From assembly GCA_000018565.1 (NCBI GenBank), contig CP000875.1, positions 3,859,199 through 3,923,198 on the forward strand: 64,000 bases of DNA, given 5' to 3'. The stretch is from Herpetosiphon aurantiacus DSM 785 (GTDB lineage Bacteria > Chloroflexota > Chloroflexia > Chloroflexales > Herpetosiphonaceae). Below, piece by piece: positions 9,109 through 16,659 of this stretch; position 1 is the stretch's first letter; every line of letters starts with the position of its first letter. Below the pieces are notes generated by a model. That model had not been told where the DNA came from and searched no databases. It was given only the letters and a program-made list of their open reading frames with translations. Position numbers and translations under genes: made by a program.

Positions 9109-10485
9109 ATGAAACTGCAACGAAAATTATTATTAACCCACATCGCAGTTGCCCTCGTTGCAATTTTGCTGATTACGGCGGTGGCCAACTTCACCGTCAA
9201 TCGCTATTTTAGCGATCTTGCGGCCAAACAGGCCAAACAAGCAGCCCAAGAGTTTGCGCCAACCTTGGCAACCTGCTACCAAATTATTGGCAGCTGGGAT
9301 TTTAATGGCCAGCGTTGTATGCAGCTTGGGCCACGACCGTTCATGCCGCCGCAATTTCGCCATGTCGTGGTAGTTGATACCGCTGGTGAGATTGTTTTTG
9401 ATAGCCGTGGACGCGGCCAAATTAATAAACCAACCAACACCATTACCCAACGCGATATTGAACGTGGCGAATCAATTAATGCTGAAGATGGCACGGTGAT
9501 TGGCACGGTGATTGTGCGACCCAATCAAGGCCAATTTGGCGCAGATGAAGATTATTTTTTGAGTATGGTGCGGCGTAATATTTGGTTGGCCGGAGCAATT
9601 ACCGCCCTCTTAGCCTTGGCTATTGGCATCGGCCTGGCGCGAACCTTGGCCGCGCCGTTGCGCAGCCTGACTGCCGCCGTGCATCAACTGGCTCAGGGCG
9701 AACGTTCAGTTCAAGTTGACGATTCGGGCAACGATGAAATTGCCGAATTAAGCCAAGCCTTTAACACCATGAGCAGCGAACTGCATCGCTCTGAGCAAGT
9801 GCGCCGCCAGATGGTTGCCGATATTGCTCACGAATTGCGTACCCCTTTGAGCGTGCTGCAAATTGAGCTTGAAAGCATCGAGGATGGCGTGAGCAAGCCC
9901 ACACCGGCGGTGATTAGCTCCTTGGGCGAGGAAGTACAACAACTTAATCATCTGATTGAAGATTTACGCACACTTTCCTTGGCCGATGCAGGCCAGTTGA
10001 CTCTCAATCCAATTGAGCTAGAACCCCAAGATGTGGTCAATCGTGCGGTCAATCGTATGCAGTTGGCGGCACGCGAAAAACAATTGGAGCTAGCCAACGA
10101 TAGCGCCGAACAGATCGATTTGGTCCATGCTGATCCATCACGCCTACAACAAGTGCTGGTTAATCTTTTGCAAAATGCCGTTCGCTACACCCCGCAAGGT
10201 GGTAAAATTCGCGTGACCGCCCGCCAAAGTGCTGGTGAAGTTATTTTGGGTGTTCACGACACTGGTGCAGGCTTCGACCCAACCGAGGCTGCCACGATCT
10301 TCGAGCGCTTTTATCGCACCGATAAAGCCCGCGCTCGTGATACGGGCGGCACAGGCTTGGGCTTGGCAATCGTCAAAGGTCTCGTGACCGCAATGGGTGG
10401 CCGGGTTTGGGCAACCAGTGTGCCGAACCAAGGTTCAAGTTTCTATGTTGCTTTACGAGCAATCAGCACCAAGGAGGGTGTATGA
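9109..10485 (+). CDS. membrane sensor histidine kinase (HAMP-HisKA-HATPase)
   Basis: 458 residues. Membrane segments lie at about 8-30 and 160-180 and enclose an extracytoplasmic sensor loop of about 125 residues with two cysteines (ATCYQI, QRCMQ) that could pair. HAMP follows at about 178-232. The H-box is IAHELRTPLSV with phospho-acceptor H241; then the N-box (VNLLQNAVRYTP), G1 (HDTGAGF), the F-box and G2 (GTGLGLAIV). It phosphorylates the adjacent response regulator. Its stop overlaps the next start as ATGA, so the thioesterase is translationally coupled. The signal sensed is unknown. Confidence 0.95.
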   Translation: MKLQRKLLLTHIAVALVAILLITAVANFTVNRYFSDLAAKQAKQAAQEFAPTLATCYQIIGSWDFNGQRCMQLGPRPFMPPQFRHVVVVDTAGEIVFDSRGRGQINKPTNTITQRDIERGESINAEDGTVIGTVIVRPNQGQFGADEDYFLSMVRRNIWLAGAITALLALAIGIGLARTLAAPLRSLTAAVHQLAQGERSVQVDDSGNDEIAELSQAFNTMSSELHRSEQVRRQMVADIAHELRTPLSVLQIELESIEDGVSKPTPAVISSLGEEVQQLNHLIEDLRTLSLADAGQLTLNPIELEPQDVVNRAVNRMQLAAREKQLELANDSAEQIDLVHADPSRLQQVLVNLLQNAVRYTPQGGKIRVTARQSAGEVILGVHDTGAGFDPTEAATIFERFYRTDKARARDTGGTGLGLAIVKGLVTAMGGRVWATSVPNQGSSFYVALRAISTKEGV

Positions 10486-10901
10486 CCGATTTGCCTGATG
10501 TAAGCGCAATGAACGAGTTTCAACGCGGCACACTTGCAGACACGCTTGGAATTAGCTTTACCGAAGTCAGTTTGGATCGCGTAGTAGCAACCATGCCAGT
10601 TGAGCGCAAGGTGCATCAACCATTTGGCTTGCTGCACGGCGGAGCATCGGTTGTTTTGGCCGAATCGCTGGCCTCGGTGGCTGGTTGGGCCAATGTGATG
10701 CACAACAATCAATTGGTGGTTGGGGTCGAAATCAACGCTAACCATCTGCGCTCAATCCGCAGCGGCGTGGTAACCGGAGTAGCCACACCACTACATCGTG
10801 GGCGGCGCACCCAAGTTTGGGAAGTACGAATTAGTGATGAGCAAGATCGCTTGATCTGTGTGTCGCGCTGTACGGTGGCCGTGGTTGACGCTGAGGCTTA
10901 G
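10482..10901 (+). CDS. hot-dog fold acyl-CoA thioesterase (PaaI/YdiI-like)
   Basis: 139 residues from the ATG at 10482, which overlaps the kinase stop by four bases; AAGGAGG precedes it. The motif HQPFGLLHGGASVVLAES is the catalytic helix signature of PaaI/YdiI-type thioesterases, with the glutamate as general base. Strands such as VGVEINANHLRSI and GVVTGVATPLHRGRR complete the hot-dog. Members hydrolyse phenylacetyl-CoA, DHNA-CoA or other aroyl-CoA esters; the substrate here is open. Coupling to a two-component system is unusual and suggests the enzyme is made under the same signal. It ends four bases into the convergent HAD gene. Confidence 0.88.
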   Translation: MTDLPDVSAMNEFQRGTLADTLGISFTEVSLDRVVATMPVERKVHQPFGLLHGGASVVLAESLASVAGWANVMHNNQLVVGVEINANHLRSIRSGVVTGVATPLHRGRRTQVWEVRISDEQDRLICVSRCTVAVVDAEA

Positions 10902-11677
10902 CGATTAACTTCTGCCAACAGTGCGGGCAATTCGGCAATACTGGCTAAAACCCATGTTGGTTGCGCCATGCTGGGGATTAAGGTTTGATCCTGACCCTTG
11001 CCTGTGCGCAACCAGACACTTGCCATCCCACTGTTTGCTGCCCCCACAATATCAGTCGTTAAGTCATCGCCGACCACCACAACTTCATCTGCCGACAAAT
11101 TCAAGGCTTGCATCGCCTGCTCAAAAAACGTTTTTGTGGGTTTGCCCAAAATTGTTGGCGCTATTTGGCTGGCATATTCCAGCAAGGCCGCAAACGCTCC
11201 AGTATCAAGATTCAACCCCGTATTGCTTAAATAATTGCGGCCAGGCTGACTCACTAAAAATTCAGCTCCCTGCAACAGATGCCGAAAGGCCACGTTGAGG
11301 CTTGCATAGCCATCAACCTCGCCACAATGCGCCAACACCACATGGCTCACTGGTTGATCAGCCTTAGGCGGATACTGCTGTTCAAGCCATGTTTTAACCG
11401 TTCGCGGAGCCAAAATGTACAAATTAGGGTCGGTATTGGCGAGATAGGTAGCAATCGCCTGCAGCGGATTCATAATTTCATGCGCTTGGATCGGGATTTG
11501 GCGGGCTTGGAGTTTGGCCGCCAAAGTTTCGGGCAATTGTGAATCGGTGTTGGTTAAAAATAACAATTGATAGCCAGCTGCCCGTAATTGCTCGATTGCT
11601 GCCACCGCCCCCTCGATAAGTGTGCCAGCGCTATAAATCGTGCCATCAAGATCAATTAAACATCCGCGAATTGGCAT
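10898..11677 (-). CDS. HAD superfamily IIA phosphatase (NagD/LHPP-like)
   Basis: 259 residues from the ATG at 11677, preceded by AAGGA; twelve further codons upstream are not used. Motif I is LIDLDGTIY, with the nucleophile and acid aspartates. Motif II is FLTNTDSQ, the K of motif III lies in LGKPTKTFFEQAM, and motif IV is VVVGDDLTTDIVGAANSGM. The cap between motifs II and III marks subfamily IIA, which includes NagD, pyridoxal phosphatase and LHPP. It dephosphorylates small phosphometabolites. The gene is convergent with the thioesterase. An RNA from this promoter would run into the end of the upstream operon. Substrate unknown. Confidence 0.9.
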   Translation of the reverse strand: MPIRGCLIDLDGTIYSAGTLIEGAVAAIEQLRAAGYQLLFLTNTDSQLPETLAAKLQARQIPIQAHEIMNPLQAIATYLANTDPNLYILAPRTVKTWLEQQYPPKADQPVSHVVLAHCGEVDGYASLNVAFRHLLQGAEFLVSQPGRNYLSNTGLNLDTGAFAALLEYASQIAPTILGKPTKTFFEQAMQALNLSADEVVVVGDDLTTDIVGAANSGMASVWLRTGKGQDQTLIPSMAQPTWVLASIAELPALLAEVNR

Positions 11678-11763
11678 TGTACATTCCTTCGTTTCAAATA
11701 GATCTGACCGCAATTGTATCAGTTTAGGGTTTGTGTGTTCTCAATTCCAGTAGTTATCCATTT

Positions 11764-11843
11764 CACCACCCTTCCGTCCCGCCTCAAGGTGGGAGACGCA
11801 GGGTGTTTTCATCCCCCTGCACCCCCTAAAGGACGATCTGTGG
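11764..11843. repeat. 80-bp double-hairpin dispersed repeat, copy 2
   Basis: Same sequence family and orientation as 3521-3600, starting CACCACCCTTCCGTCCCGCC. Differences in the stems (GGCGGG to GGTGGG, and GCAGGGGG to GCAGGGTG) still allow pairing, which points to a conserved folded structure. Confidence 0.8.
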
Positions 11844-11914
11844 ATGACTAGACAATCAAAGAAGCCTCTGGAATTATAGGCTTTGTAATATAGCTAACCC
11901 TTATCTTCCAACTA

Positions 11915-11971
11915 CAACAGCAGCATAATCAGGGCTAATTCGTGGTAGGATACAGCCTGATAATGCTGTTG
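11915..11971 (+). promoter_or_regulatory. imperfect inverted repeat before the site-2 protease gene
   Basis: CAACAGCAGCATAATCAGG(G)CT at 11915-11936 pairs with AGCCTGATAATGCTGTTG at 11954-11971, with a few bulges. It ends 19 bases before the start codon and just before the GGGGAG ribosome site. It could be an operator or a leader hairpin. Confidence 0.4.
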
Positions 11972-11990
11972 CTCGTGGGGAGAGCCTTGT

Positions 11991-12704
11991 ATGCAGATTG
12001 ATATGAATGATTTTGTGATGCGTTTGGTGGCGATTGTTTTAGGCGTAACCATCCATGAATTTTCGCATGCCTTTGTGGCCTTGCGCTTAGGCGACCCAAC
12101 CGCTGCCCAAGAAGGGCGAGTTTCGCTCAATCCGGTGGTGCATTTTGATCCGCTGGGCGCGTTTATGATGTTTTTCGTGATGCTGGGCTATGCCCCGATG
12201 GCCTGGGGTCGGCCTGTGCCAATCAATGTTTTTCGGATTCGCTGGGGGCGACGAGGTTTTGCGCTTTCCTCACTGGCAGGCCCAACCAGCAACTTACTCT
12301 TAGCCTCAATCTTTGCCATCCCGCTCTATATTAATGGTGGGATGTGGCTTTCCGAGCAACTCTATACATTTCTCTATTATGTAATTATAACCAATATTGG
12401 CTTGGCGGCCTTTAATATGCTGCCCTTGCCACCACTTGATGGCTTTAACACCTTTGCTGGCTTGTTGCCACAAGGCTGGGCTACGCCAATGGAGCGTTTA
12501 CGGCGGCCAGCTAATATTATTTTGATGATTTTAATTCTGTTGCCATGGATGATCAATCGGCTTAATCTTGGTCAACTTGATCTTGACCCACGGATTTTAG
12601 ATGCCATGATTGCCCCGATCTTCCAATTATTCCAACGGATCGTTTTGCCCGTTGCTGGTTGTTGTCATGCCGTTGGCCATAATCATGATCATGCTGAAGC
12701 CTAG
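11991..12704 (+). CDS. site-2 protease-type membrane metalloprotease (M50)
   Basis: 237 residues, mostly membrane segments. The zinc motif H22-E23-F-S-H26 lies in the first helix (VTIHEFSHAFVAL), and the third ligand is the aspartate in NMLPLPPLDGF. The PTSNLLLA stretch and LNPVVHFDPLGA are typical of the short, PDZ-less S2P group found in many bacteria and archaea. It cleaves membrane-embedded substrates; none can be named here. The C-terminus is histidine-rich (HAVGHNHDHAEA), perhaps an extra metal-binding tail. GGGGAG precedes the ATG. The next gene follows after eight bases, so the M50, HD and LysE genes form an operon. Confidence 0.9.
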   Translation: MQIDMNDFVMRLVAIVLGVTIHEFSHAFVALRLGDPTAAQEGRVSLNPVVHFDPLGAFMMFFVMLGYAPMAWGRPVPINVFRIRWGRRGFALSSLAGPTSNLLLASIFAIPLYINGGMWLSEQLYTFLYYVIITNIGLAAFNMLPLPPLDGFNTFAGLLPQGWATPMERLRRPANIILMILILLPWMINRLNLGQLDLDPRILDAMIAPIFQLFQRIVLPVAGCCHAVGHNHDHAEA

Positions 12705-12712
12705 GAGTTTTC

Positions 12713-13216
12713 ATGAGTGCGCTGATGCGCTTAGGCCAACTCTGGGCGGCTTTACGCGCCAAGGTAACTCCCGCCGAACGCGCCTTAGTGCAACAACTTT
12801 TAGCGAGCCACGAGTATCCACTGTTTGAACGCATGCCGCTGTATGATCAACGCCATTGCCTTGATGTGTATACGACCTTAGTTACTGCGGGTGAGCAGGA
12901 TGCCGAATTGCTGCGGCTGGCGTTGTATCACGATACTGGTAAGGTTGATCGTCAAGGTCGGCCCGTATCGTTGATTTGGTATGGGATTGCGGTGGTATGG
13001 AAACAGCTTGCGCCGCGATTTTATGCTTGGGCCGCGCAAAAGCCGCGTTGGTGGTGTCGTTCAATCTATCGCTATGCCCATCATGGGCCGCTCGGAGCCG
13101 ATTTGGCGGCTGAGGCTGGTTGCTCAGCCACCATTGTCGCGACTATTCGCCATTATCATGACGATGCGCCAACTGGTTTGGCCGCCCGTTTGCGTTGGGC
13201 CGACGATCAGCATTAA
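12713..13216 (+). CDS. HD-domain phosphohydrolase
   Basis: 167 residues. The HD signature is visible as DQRHCLDVY (first H) and RLALYHDTGKV (HD pair), with further metal residues in YAHHGPLG and RHYHDDAP. This resembles the stand-alone HDIG-like hydrolases related to HD domains of CCA-adding enzymes and RelA. The conserved D near the end is RWADDQH. AGGAG lies a few bases before the start. Second in a three-gene operon between a site-2 protease and a LysE exporter. The nucleotide or phosphate ester it hydrolyses is unknown. Confidence 0.85.
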   Translation: MSALMRLGQLWAALRAKVTPAERALVQQLLASHEYPLFERMPLYDQRHCLDVYTTLVTAGEQDAELLRLALYHDTGKVDRQGRPVSLIWYGIAVVWKQLAPRFYAWAAQKPRWWCRSIYRYAHHGPLGADLAAEAGCSATIVATIRHYHDDAPTGLAARLRWADDQH

Positions 13217-13231
13217 TTCAAGGAATCGGCT

Positions 13232-13828
13232 GTGATTGAATATCTACTACAGGCGTTGGGCTTGGGGCTGGCGGCTGGCCTCTTGCCTGGGCCAATGTTG
13301 GGCTTGGTGATTCGCGAAACCTTGGAGCATGGTCGCCGCGCTGGTTATTTGGTAGCCTGCGCCCCGTTATTGACCGATGCGCCAATTATCTTGATCGCGC
13401 TGTTTGTAGCCAATGCCTTACCAGCCAGCATTAATCGTTGGTTGGGCTTGGCTGGTGGGCTATTTTTGATTTGGATGGGTATCGACGCATGGCGAGCCAA
13501 GCCACCAACTGAGGCGAGTGGCGCACCATGGGCTAGTTTATGGCGGGCATTAATCACCAACTGGCTTAACCCACATCCATGGTTATTTTGGCTGCCAGTT
13601 GGCGGGCCATTGTTGATTAGCATTCAACGTCAGCATAGTTGGTTGGCGACTGTCAGTTTTTTGCTGGTGTTTTATCTTTTGTTGATTGGCAGCAAAATTT
13701 TCCTATGCGAAATCGTTGCTCGTTCGCGGCGTTTTTTGCAAGGCGCGGCCTATCGTTGGGTTATGCGCGGCTGTAGTGTTTTATTGATTGGCTTGGGCCT
13801 AGTACTTATAGCTGAATATCTAGGCTGA
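13232..13828 (+). CDS. LysE/RhtB family amino acid exporter
   Basis: 198 residues starting with GTG; AAGGAA lies about seven bases upstream. About six membrane helices. The N-terminal GLAAGLLPGPMLGLVIRETL matches the LysE motif G-x3-PGP. Helix 3 (GLAGGLFLIWMGIDAWRA) and TNWLNPHPWLFWLPVG are also typical of the family. LysE/RhtB proteins export basic or neutral amino acids and related metabolites by proton antiport. It is last in the operon with the M50 protease and HD hydrolase. The substrate is unknown; export of peptide breakdown products would suit the context but is a guess. Confidence 0.9.
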   Translation: MIEYLLQALGLGLAAGLLPGPMLGLVIRETLEHGRRAGYLVACAPLLTDAPIILIALFVANALPASINRWLGLAGGLFLIWMGIDAWRAKPPTEASGAPWASLWRALITNWLNPHPWLFWLPVGGPLLISIQRQHSWLATVSFLLVFYLLLIGSKIFLCEIVARSRRFLQGAAYRWVMRGCSVLLIGLGLVLIAEYLG

Positions 13829-13894
13829 TCGGCAATTGAGCAGGTTAGGCATTATCCCCCATTCAGGTGGCAATAAAGCTTGACCTTGGTACAC

Positions 13895-13929
13895 TCTTTG
13901 CTTGAGAGCATAATGCTATAATCGAACGA
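13895..13929 (+). promoter_or_regulatory. extended -10 promoter before the kinase-FGE gene
   Basis: TGCTATAAT (the -10 hexamer is 13917-13922) is an extended -10 element with a poor -35. Predicted RNA start is near 13929, about 20 bases before the ATG. Confidence 0.5.
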
Positions 13930-13949
13930 ACCCAAGCTTTTAACCATAG

Positions 13950-15815
13950 ATGAGTACTGTTATGAACGCATTAGCGTGTACAAATTGTCAGATGTTGCTA
14001 GCACCAGGTGCACGATTCTGCTCGCATTGTGGAACGGTTGCGCCAACGCCACCAGCTATCAACCTTCCACGCGAAGCAAGCGGCACGCTGCGACGTGGGG
14101 TGATTCTCCAAGAGCGTTATAAAATTATGACCTTTATTGGAGCTGGTGGTTTTAGTCGGGTTTATGGTGCAATCGATTTGCGGCTCAAAACGCCCTGCGC
14201 CATCAAAGAAAACAATGAATTTGATCAATCGGCTCATGCTCAGTTTTTGGCCGAAGCCCAATTGTTGGCGCGTTTGCGCCACCCCAGCATGACCAAAGTC
14301 ACCGATTATTTCACTGATCCCAGCGGGGCGCAGTTTTTGGTGATGGAATATGCGCCTGGTAAAGATCTCGAAAAGATGATGGATGAAGCCGAAGAGATGG
14401 TTTCATGGCGCAAGGTGGCCGAATGGGGTCAAATTGTCTGTGATGTACTGACCTATTTGCACACCCAAGAGCCGCCAATTATCCACCGCGACATTAAACC
14501 CGCTAATTTGCGTTTGACTCCCCACGGCGACTTGATGGTCATCGACTTGGGAATTGCTAAAGAATATCGCGATGGCTCAGCCACAACTCGCGCCGCCCAA
14601 GCATATTCGGGCGGCTACTCACCAATCGAGCAATATTTGGGGCAAGGCACTGACCCACGTTCAGATTTATATGCCTTGGGTGCAACGCTCTATCATTTGT
14701 TGGTTGGCAAGATGCCACCCGAAGCACCAAACCGCTTGCGCGGCATTTCGATGCAAACCGTTGAGCAAGCTCGCCCCGATATTCCAGTGTTGTTGGCGCG
14801 GGCAATCGATCGCGCGATGGCGATTGAGCCTGATCATCGCCCACCGAGTGCTGCGGCTTTGCATATGGTCTTCGAACGAGTGCTTGAGCAAGATCAAGCG
14901 GTCAGCATCAGCCAACCTGCGGTGATTGCCCAAGCGGCAACCGCCCGAACCCTGCAAGCTGCGGCGCATGCGGTTGCTACGCCTGTGGCAATCAGTCAAC
15001 CACGCATCGGCACGCAACCGCGCTCAACCACCAATGCTGGTCAACCCAGCCGCCCATTACATGTGCCAAGCGAACTGCGTGCTGAACGCTTGCCGCATGG
15101 CATTATTTGGGAAGGTGATCGGCGTGAAATGGTGCGGGTTATGGCAGGGCCAATGCCAATGGGCAGCGAGGGCAATGATCCCGATGAAGTTCCAGTGCAT
15201 CGGCTTGACCTCAAAACGTTTTTGATCGACCGCTTTCCGGTGACATGTGCCGATTATGCGCGTTTTGTGCAGGAAACCGGAACAACACCGCCACGGTATT
15301 GGGGTGGCCCATTGCCGCCGCATATGATCGAAGATCATCCAGTCGTCGAAATAACGCACGACGAAGCGCGAGCTTACGCACGTTGGGCTGGCAAGCGCCT
15401 ACCAACCGAAGCCGAATGGGAAAAAGCGGCAACATGGGATGCCACAACTGGGCACAAGCGGGTTTATCCTTGGGGCGACCAATGGGATGAGCATCGCGCC
15501 AATGCGCGGGAAGGCGGAGCTGGCGGAACCGTGCCAATTGGCGCGTATTCACCACAGGGCGATAGCCCATGTGGCGCAGCAGAAATGGCTGGCAATATTT
15601 GGGAGTGGACAGATACGGCCTATAAGCGCTATCCTTATGACCCAAGTGATGGCCGCGATTTCCCCAAGAATGCTGGCTTGCGCGTCACCCGTGGTGGGTC
15701 GTGGTCGTGTTCGCCGGATGCATTACGCGGAGCGAATCGCAACATAGCTGCTGCCAACGATGCCGATTTTGAGGTGGGCTTCCGTTGTGCCGCTGATGTA
15801 CGCGAGGATTGGTAA
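13950..15815 (+). CDS. zinc-ribbon Ser/Thr protein kinase fused to FGE/SUMF1-like domain
   Basis: 621 residues. A zinc ribbon (CTNCQ and CSHCG, residues about 10-28) is followed by a Hanks-type kinase (about 52-310): glycine loop GAGGFSRV, AIKEN lysine, H179-R-D181 catalytic loop (HRDIKPANL), and DLG in place of DFG. After a linker of about 70 residues comes an FGE-sulfatase fold (about 390-620: MGSEGNDPDEVPVHRL, LPTEAEWEKAA, GNIWEWTDTAY, RGGSWSC, VGFRCA). True formylglycine-generating enzymes need a cysteine pair near the C-terminus. Here one of the pair appears replaced (SCSPDALRG), so this is probably a ligand- or protein-binding version. Such fusions occur in Chloroflexota and Planctomycetota. 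No membrane segment. An extended -10 lies 28 bases upstream. The start could also be the ATG twelve bases on. Confidence 0.9.
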   Translation: MSTVMNALACTNCQMLLAPGARFCSHCGTVAPTPPAINLPREASGTLRRGVILQERYKIMTFIGAGGFSRVYGAIDLRLKTPCAIKENNEFDQSAHAQFLAEAQLLARLRHPSMTKVTDYFTDPSGAQFLVMEYAPGKDLEKMMDEAEEMVSWRKVAEWGQIVCDVLTYLHTQEPPIIHRDIKPANLRLTPHGDLMVIDLGIAKEYRDGSATTRAAQAYSGGYSPIEQYLGQGTDPRSDLYALGATLYHLLVGKMPPEAPNRLRGISMQTVEQARPDIPVLLARAIDRAMAIEPDHRPPSAAALHMVFERVLEQDQAVSISQPAVIAQAATARTLQAAAHAVATPVAISQPRIGTQPRSTTNAGQPSRPLHVPSELRAERLPHGIIWEGDRREMVRVMAGPMPMGSEGNDPDEVPVHRLDLKTFLIDRFPVTCADYARFVQETGTTPPRYWGGPLPPHMIEDHPVVEITHDEARAYARWAGKRLPTEAEWEKAATWDATTGHKRVYPWGDQWDEHRANAREGGAGGTVPIGAYSPQGDSPCGAAEMAGNIWEWTDTAYKRYPYDPSDGRDFPKNAGLRVTRGGSWSCSPDALRGANRNIAAANDADFEVGFRCAADVREDW

Positions 15816-16336
15816 TGACACAAACTGCCTTAGTGTTGCTGGATGTTCAAGTCAATATGTTCGCACCCGAGGCAACGGTCTATGCTGGTGAACGTGTGTT
15901 GGAAGCAATTGCCAGATTAATTCGTGCTGCGCGGGAGAATAACGCAGCGGTGGTGTATGTTCAGCATAATGGCGGCCCCGATGATCCTGATGCACCAGGC
16001 AGCGCAGGTTGGCAATTGCATGAGGTTTGTAAGCTCCAAGCAGGCGATTTAGTTGTGCAAAAAGAAACACCTAATGCCTTTTTGCACACCGATTTGGCCG
16101 AAATGCTGCGCCAGCGCGAGATCAAACAGCTAGTTTTAGCGGGCTTTCAAACTGAATTGTGCATTGATACTACCTGTCGGGCAGCTTGGTCGCGCGGGTT
16201 TCGCGTCAGCCTTGCCGCCGATGCTCATAGCACTTTCGATGGCGAAACCCTCAAAGCAGCCCAAATTATTGCCCACCATAATAGCGTGCTGCGCAATTTC
16301 GCCAAAGTCTATTCAACCACCAACATTACATTTTAA
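15815..16336 (+). CDS. isochorismatase-like cysteine hydrolase
   Basis: 173 residues from the ATG that overlaps the kinase stop by one base (TAATG), so the two are co-translated. The catalytic triad of the family is visible: D10 in LLDVQ, K83 in VQKET and C116 in TELCID, with the usual VLAGFQTELC and GFRVSLAADAHSTFD stretches. Members hydrolyse isochorismate, nicotinamide, N-carbamoylsarcosine or related amides. The substrate is not predictable here. Followed by a strong terminator at 16342-16380. Co-expression with a kinase-FGE protein is noted without a known link. Confidence 0.9.
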   Translation: MTQTALVLLDVQVNMFAPEATVYAGERVLEAIARLIRAARENNAAVVYVQHNGGPDDPDAPGSAGWQLHEVCKLQAGDLVVQKETPNAFLHTDLAEMLRQREIKQLVLAGFQTELCIDTTCRAAWSRGFRVSLAADAHSTFDGETLKAAQIIAHHNSVLRNFAKVYSTTNITF

Positions 16337-16341
16337 TCAGC

Positions 16342-16380
16342 AACGCCGATCGTTGGAAACCCAGCGATCGGCGTTTTTTA
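16342..16380 (+). terminator. rho-independent terminator after the hydrolase gene
   Basis: Inverted repeat AACGCCGATCG...CGATCGGCGTT with CCAACG/CCAGCG around the loop, followed by a run of T. Confidence 0.85.
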
Positions 16381-16659
16381 TTTAATCCACGAAGAGCACG
16401 AAGAATTTTTTAGCCACGAATTGCACGAATGATTATTTTTTAGCCACAGATTGGCACAGATGTTTAGGATTATGATCGTGCTAGCTCAAAGCCATCAATT
16501 CATAACCATGGCTTCTTAGTGCCTCTGCGTTAAATTCTAAACCTGATTTTGCCTTTTGATTTTTGACCTTTGACTTAACTCTATATTCTTTGATCTATGC
16601 ACGTATCCCTATTTTCCCGATCTTCGTGTCCTTCGTGGCTCAACTTCATCCTTCATCGC
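16381..16659. repeat. intergenic mosaic of short repeats, no gene
   Basis: Holds CCACGAAGAGCACGAAG (16388-), TTTTTTAGCCACGAATTGCA (from about 16405), TTAGCCACAGATTGGCACAG (from 16440), CCTCTGCGTTAA (about 16523), a TTTTGAT/TTTTGAC/CTTTGAC heptad run (16553-16577), TTCGTGTCCTTCGTGG (about 16623) and a CATCCTTCATC run (about 16647). All these words recur elsewhere in the window. Confidence 0.6.

Noticed and set aside
14926-15815. Diversity-generating retroelement target in the FGE-like domain
   Set aside because: The C-terminal fold is that used by retroelement variable proteins, but no reverse transcriptase, template repeat or adenine-biased variable region is present in the window.
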